Source: an uncultured Gammaproteobacteria bacterium (GTDB lineage Bacteria; Pseudomonadota; Gammaproteobacteria; Magnimaribacterales; Magnimaribacteraceae). From it: 64,000 bases of DNA. The stretch is taken from contig CAJWDT010000002.1 in the NCBI GenBank assembly GCA_913031395.1, positions 1 through 64,000 of the forward strand, given 5' to 3'. Positions 61,803 to 64,000 of the stretch are shown piece by piece. The notes beneath the pieces are model-generated. The model saw only the letters and a list, made by a program, of their open reading frames with translations. It made no database searches and was not told the origin of the DNA. The number at the start of each line of letters is the position of its first letter. Position 1 is the first letter of the stretch. Position numbers and translations under genes: made by a program.

Positions 61803-64000
61803 ATGAGTTCAGATTTAGTTGAAGTTTTAGTTCCTATTCCTTTGATGGAGAAATTCTCCTATCTGCCACCAAAGAACAATACTTCTCCATTAAAACAAGG
61901 CGCAAGAGTCTTAATACCTTTCGGAAGAAGGACATTGGTTGGTGTTATCTGGAGTCTTACAAAAAAAGAAGCAATAGATAAAAGGAAATATAAACATATT
62001 AAAGAAGTCCTTGATGAAACACCTTTATTAGATGCAAGTTCAATTAATTTAGCTGAATGGTCATCTCGTTATTATCATTATCCTTTAGGCGAGATAATCT
62101 CTTACTTTTTTCCTCCCTCAATAAGAAAAGGCAAAGAAGCTAAATTCAGAGAGAGTAAATATTTGGAACTCACTTCTAAAGGCTCTTTTTTACAGGCTGA
62201 GGAGTTAGCTCGTGCTCCTAGTCAACAAAAATTAATAACTTTGCTGAAAGAAAAAAAAGAAATCACACTTAAATCAGCACTGGCTTTCGGAATAAGTGCA
62301 ACTACAGTAAATGGTCTTATTGAGAAGGGCTTTATCAATAGATTTTCAAGAGAACTCTCGCCTTATAAGAAATTAGAAAATAAAAGAATAGTCTCACCAA
62401 AAAAGCTCAATCCAGAACAGAAAAAGGCAGTAAACGCCATTAACAATGCTCAAGGAACCAATATAAATTTTTTATTGGACGGTATTACTGGAAGTGGAAA
62501 AACAGAAGTTTATCTGCAGGCAATACAAGAAGTCGTCAATCAAGGAAAACAAGCATTAATCCTTATCCCTGAGATAGGTCTTGCTCCTCAAGCAGAGGAA
62601 AGATTTAGAGAGTATTTTGGTGATAGGGTTATGTCTTTTCATTCAGCTAAGAATGACCGTGAAAAGGTTGATGCATGGCTGGGAGCATCTAAAGGATTGG
62701 TTGATATTATTATAGGAACTCGTTCAAGCGTATTCTTGCCGATGAAAGACTTAGGCATCATTATTGTCGATGAGGAGCATGATCTCTCCTTCAAACAAAT
62801 GGATAAGTTTCGCTACTCAGCAAGAGATATGGCTTTATATAGAGCCAAAATTCAAAAAGTACCAGTAGTCTTAGCATCAGCTACTCCTTCTCTAGAAACA
62901 TTGAAGAATGCAGCGGAGGATAAGTATGAAGTACTCAAGTTAAGCAAGAGAGCGACTGGAGCAAGTTTACCAACTTTTCAAGCAGTTGATCTGAGAGGCC
63001 AAGAGTTAAATGAAGGATTAAGTAAAGAGCTTTTAGATGCAACTCATTCGGAACTATCTAAAGGAAATCAGGTACTTATTTTTTTAAATAGAAGAGGTTA
63101 TGCCCCTTCAATGATTTGTAAGGTTTGTGGGTGGATTTCAAATTGTGAAAGATGTGATGCACTTATGACGGTTCACAAAAATCCAACCAAGCTTCAATGC
63201 CATCACTGCGAAGCACAAAAACCATATCCCAATAAATGCCAATCATGTGGATCCAATGATTTTCTTACTTATGGTTTTGGAACAGAGAGAATAGAAGAGT
63301 TTTTACACAATCATTTTCCAGAAGCCACAACTCTGAGAATTGATAGTGACTCTACAAGAAGAAAAGACACTCTAAATGAGTATTTTGGTGAAATAAGAAA
63401 AGGGAAACCTATGATCTTATTAGGGACTCAGCTTTTGGCTAAAGGTCATCATTTTCCTGACGTAACTTTAGTGGGAATCATAGACGCAGATTCAGGTTTA
63501 TTCAGTGCTGATTTTAGGGGCAGTGAAAGAGTTGCTCAGTTGATGACTCAAGTTTCGGGAAGGGCAGGACGAGATAAGAAGCCAGGACGAGTAATTTTAC
63601 AATCTTATTGTCCAGATCATCCGCAGATCGAAGAAATAGTTACGGGAAGTTATGACCGATTTGCAAAAAAATTATTAGAGGAAAGAAAGAGCTCCAAAAT
63701 ACCACCCTTTTCCTTTCAAGCTAAGATTTTTGCTGAATCACCCAAAAGTTTAGTCAGTAGAGATTTCATTCTTAATATTTTAAATAGAACTAAAGTCGAA
63801 GAAAAAGTAAGGCGTAATGTTCGAATAGTTGGGCCTCTGCCGTCTATTATGGAGAAAAAATCTGGAGTCTATAGATGGGAATTAAGCATTTTTTCTGAGA
63901 GCAGATCTGGCCTTCATAAATTTTTAGATATCATGCAATCCAGGCTTTATGATCCAAAAGTATCAAAGCAAGTAAGATGGTCTATAGATGTAGATCCTCT
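61803..64000 (+). CDS. priA: primosomal protein N' (replication restart helicase), 3' end outside window
   Basis: Translation from ATG 61803 remains open for 732 codons to the window edge, about the full length of E. coli PriA (732). The N-terminal DNA-binding domain has SDLVEVLVPIPLMEKFSYLP. Walker A is DGITGSGKTEVYLQAIQE, Walker B IIIVDEEHDLSF. The zinc-binding cysteines lie in CKVCGW, CERCDA, CHHCEA and CQSCGS, and the C-terminal helicase motifs are GTQLLAKGHHFPDVTLVGII and VSGRAGRDKKPGRV. It reloads the replisome at stalled forks. The stop codon must be just outside. Confidence 0.96.
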   Translation, partial: MSSDLVEVLVPIPLMEKFSYLPPKNNTSPLKQGARVLIPFGRRTLVGVIWSLTKKEAIDKRKYKHIKEVLDETPLLDASSINLAEWSSRYYHYPLGEIISYFFPPSIRKGKEAKFRESKYLELTSKGSFLQAEELARAPSQQKLITLLKEKKEITLKSALAFGISATTVNGLIEKGFINRFSRELSPYKKLENKRIVSPKKLNPEQKKAVNAINNAQGTNINFLLDGITGSGKTEVYLQAIQEVVNQGKQALILIPEIGLAPQAEERFREYFGDRVMSFHSAKNDREKVDAWLGASKGLVDIIIGTRSSVFLPMKDLGIIIVDEEHDLSFKQMDKFRYSARDMALYRAKIQKVPVVLASATPSLETLKNAAEDKYEVLKLSKRATGASLPTFQAVDLRGQELNEGLSKELLDATHSELSKGNQVLIFLNRRGYAPSMICKVCGWISNCERCDALMTVHKNPTKLQCHHCEAQKPYPNKCQSCGSNDFLTYGFGTERIEEFLHNHFPEATTLRIDSDSTRRKDTLNEYFGEIRKGKPMILLGTQLLAKGHHFPDVTLVGIIDADSGLFSADFRGSERVAQLMTQVSGRAGRDKKPGRVILQSYCPDHPQIEEIVTGSYDRFAKKLLEERKSSKIPPFSFQAKIFAESPKSLVSRDFILNILNRTKVEEKVRRNVRIVGPLPSIMEKKSGVYRWELSIFSESRSGLHKFLDIMQSRLYDPKVSKQVRWSIDVDP

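Overview
This window reads as chromosomal DNA from a low-GC, free-living gammaproteobacterium, most likely marine and possibly of the SAR86/OMG type. That placement is inference from gene content and base composition; there is no rRNA here to confirm it. The gammaproteobacterial signature is strong: ubiE-ubiB-hisE-tatABC, DUF1820/miaB-phoH-ybeY-corC-lnt, lptM-lysA-dapF-DUF484-xerC-yigB, TIGR02449-zapA-6S RNA-ygfA opposite pepP-ubiH, rpmB-rpmG opposite coaBC, and rpmE next to priA. Genes are tightly packed, with start/stop overlaps at many junctions and no gene-free stretch above 300 bases.

Layout. Positions 1-14193 are almost all on the minus strand: a DoxX fragment, a saccharopine-dehydrogenase-like reductase, a small ABM monooxygenase, a His/Met-rich putative outer-membrane barrel, typA, a Sel1 protein, a quinone reductase, gshA, pckA, then fkbM-polA-dsbB in a coupled run, and engB. 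A Spot 42/ErsA-like small RNA candidate with a strong terminator lies between engB and fkbM-polA. From 14276 the plus strand carries cytochrome c4 and dsbA. The most accessory part follows (15546-25625): a CitE-like lyase, a MaoC hydratase, a carotenoid/stilbene-type oxygenase, an acyl-CoA synthetase, a nitroreductase, a ThDP enzyme, a D-aminoacylase-like amidohydrolase, a small membrane protein, tRNA-Arg(CCG) and glutaryl-CoA dehydrogenase. This looks like a catabolic module that turns imported organic acids or cleaved polyenes into CoA esters.

Positions 26111-35326 form one long minus-strand run, metK-ahcY-metF-argH-lptM-lysA-dapF-DUF484-xerC-yigB, linking the methyl cycle, arginine and lysine/diaminopimelate synthesis, LptD assembly and chromosome dimer resolution. 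A divergent plus-strand run, tkt-pgk-fba(class I)-dtd, covers sugar phosphate metabolism. Next come the Tat/ubiquinone block, orn, the RNA-modification and envelope block ending in lnt, an L,D-transpeptidase and a glutathione peroxidase, then rpiA opposite ilvA, the 6S RNA locus, pepP-ubiH, ribosomal proteins L28/L33, coaBC with a beta-lactamase-fold serine hydrolase, L31 with an unusual acidic tail, and priA running off the right edge.

I found no IS elements, prophage, CRISPR array or obvious defence island. The items most worth following are the engB-polA small RNA candidate, the carotenoid-oxygenase/CoA cluster, the His/Met-rich barrel, the 41-residue LptM gene, the L31 tail and the class I aldolase operon.
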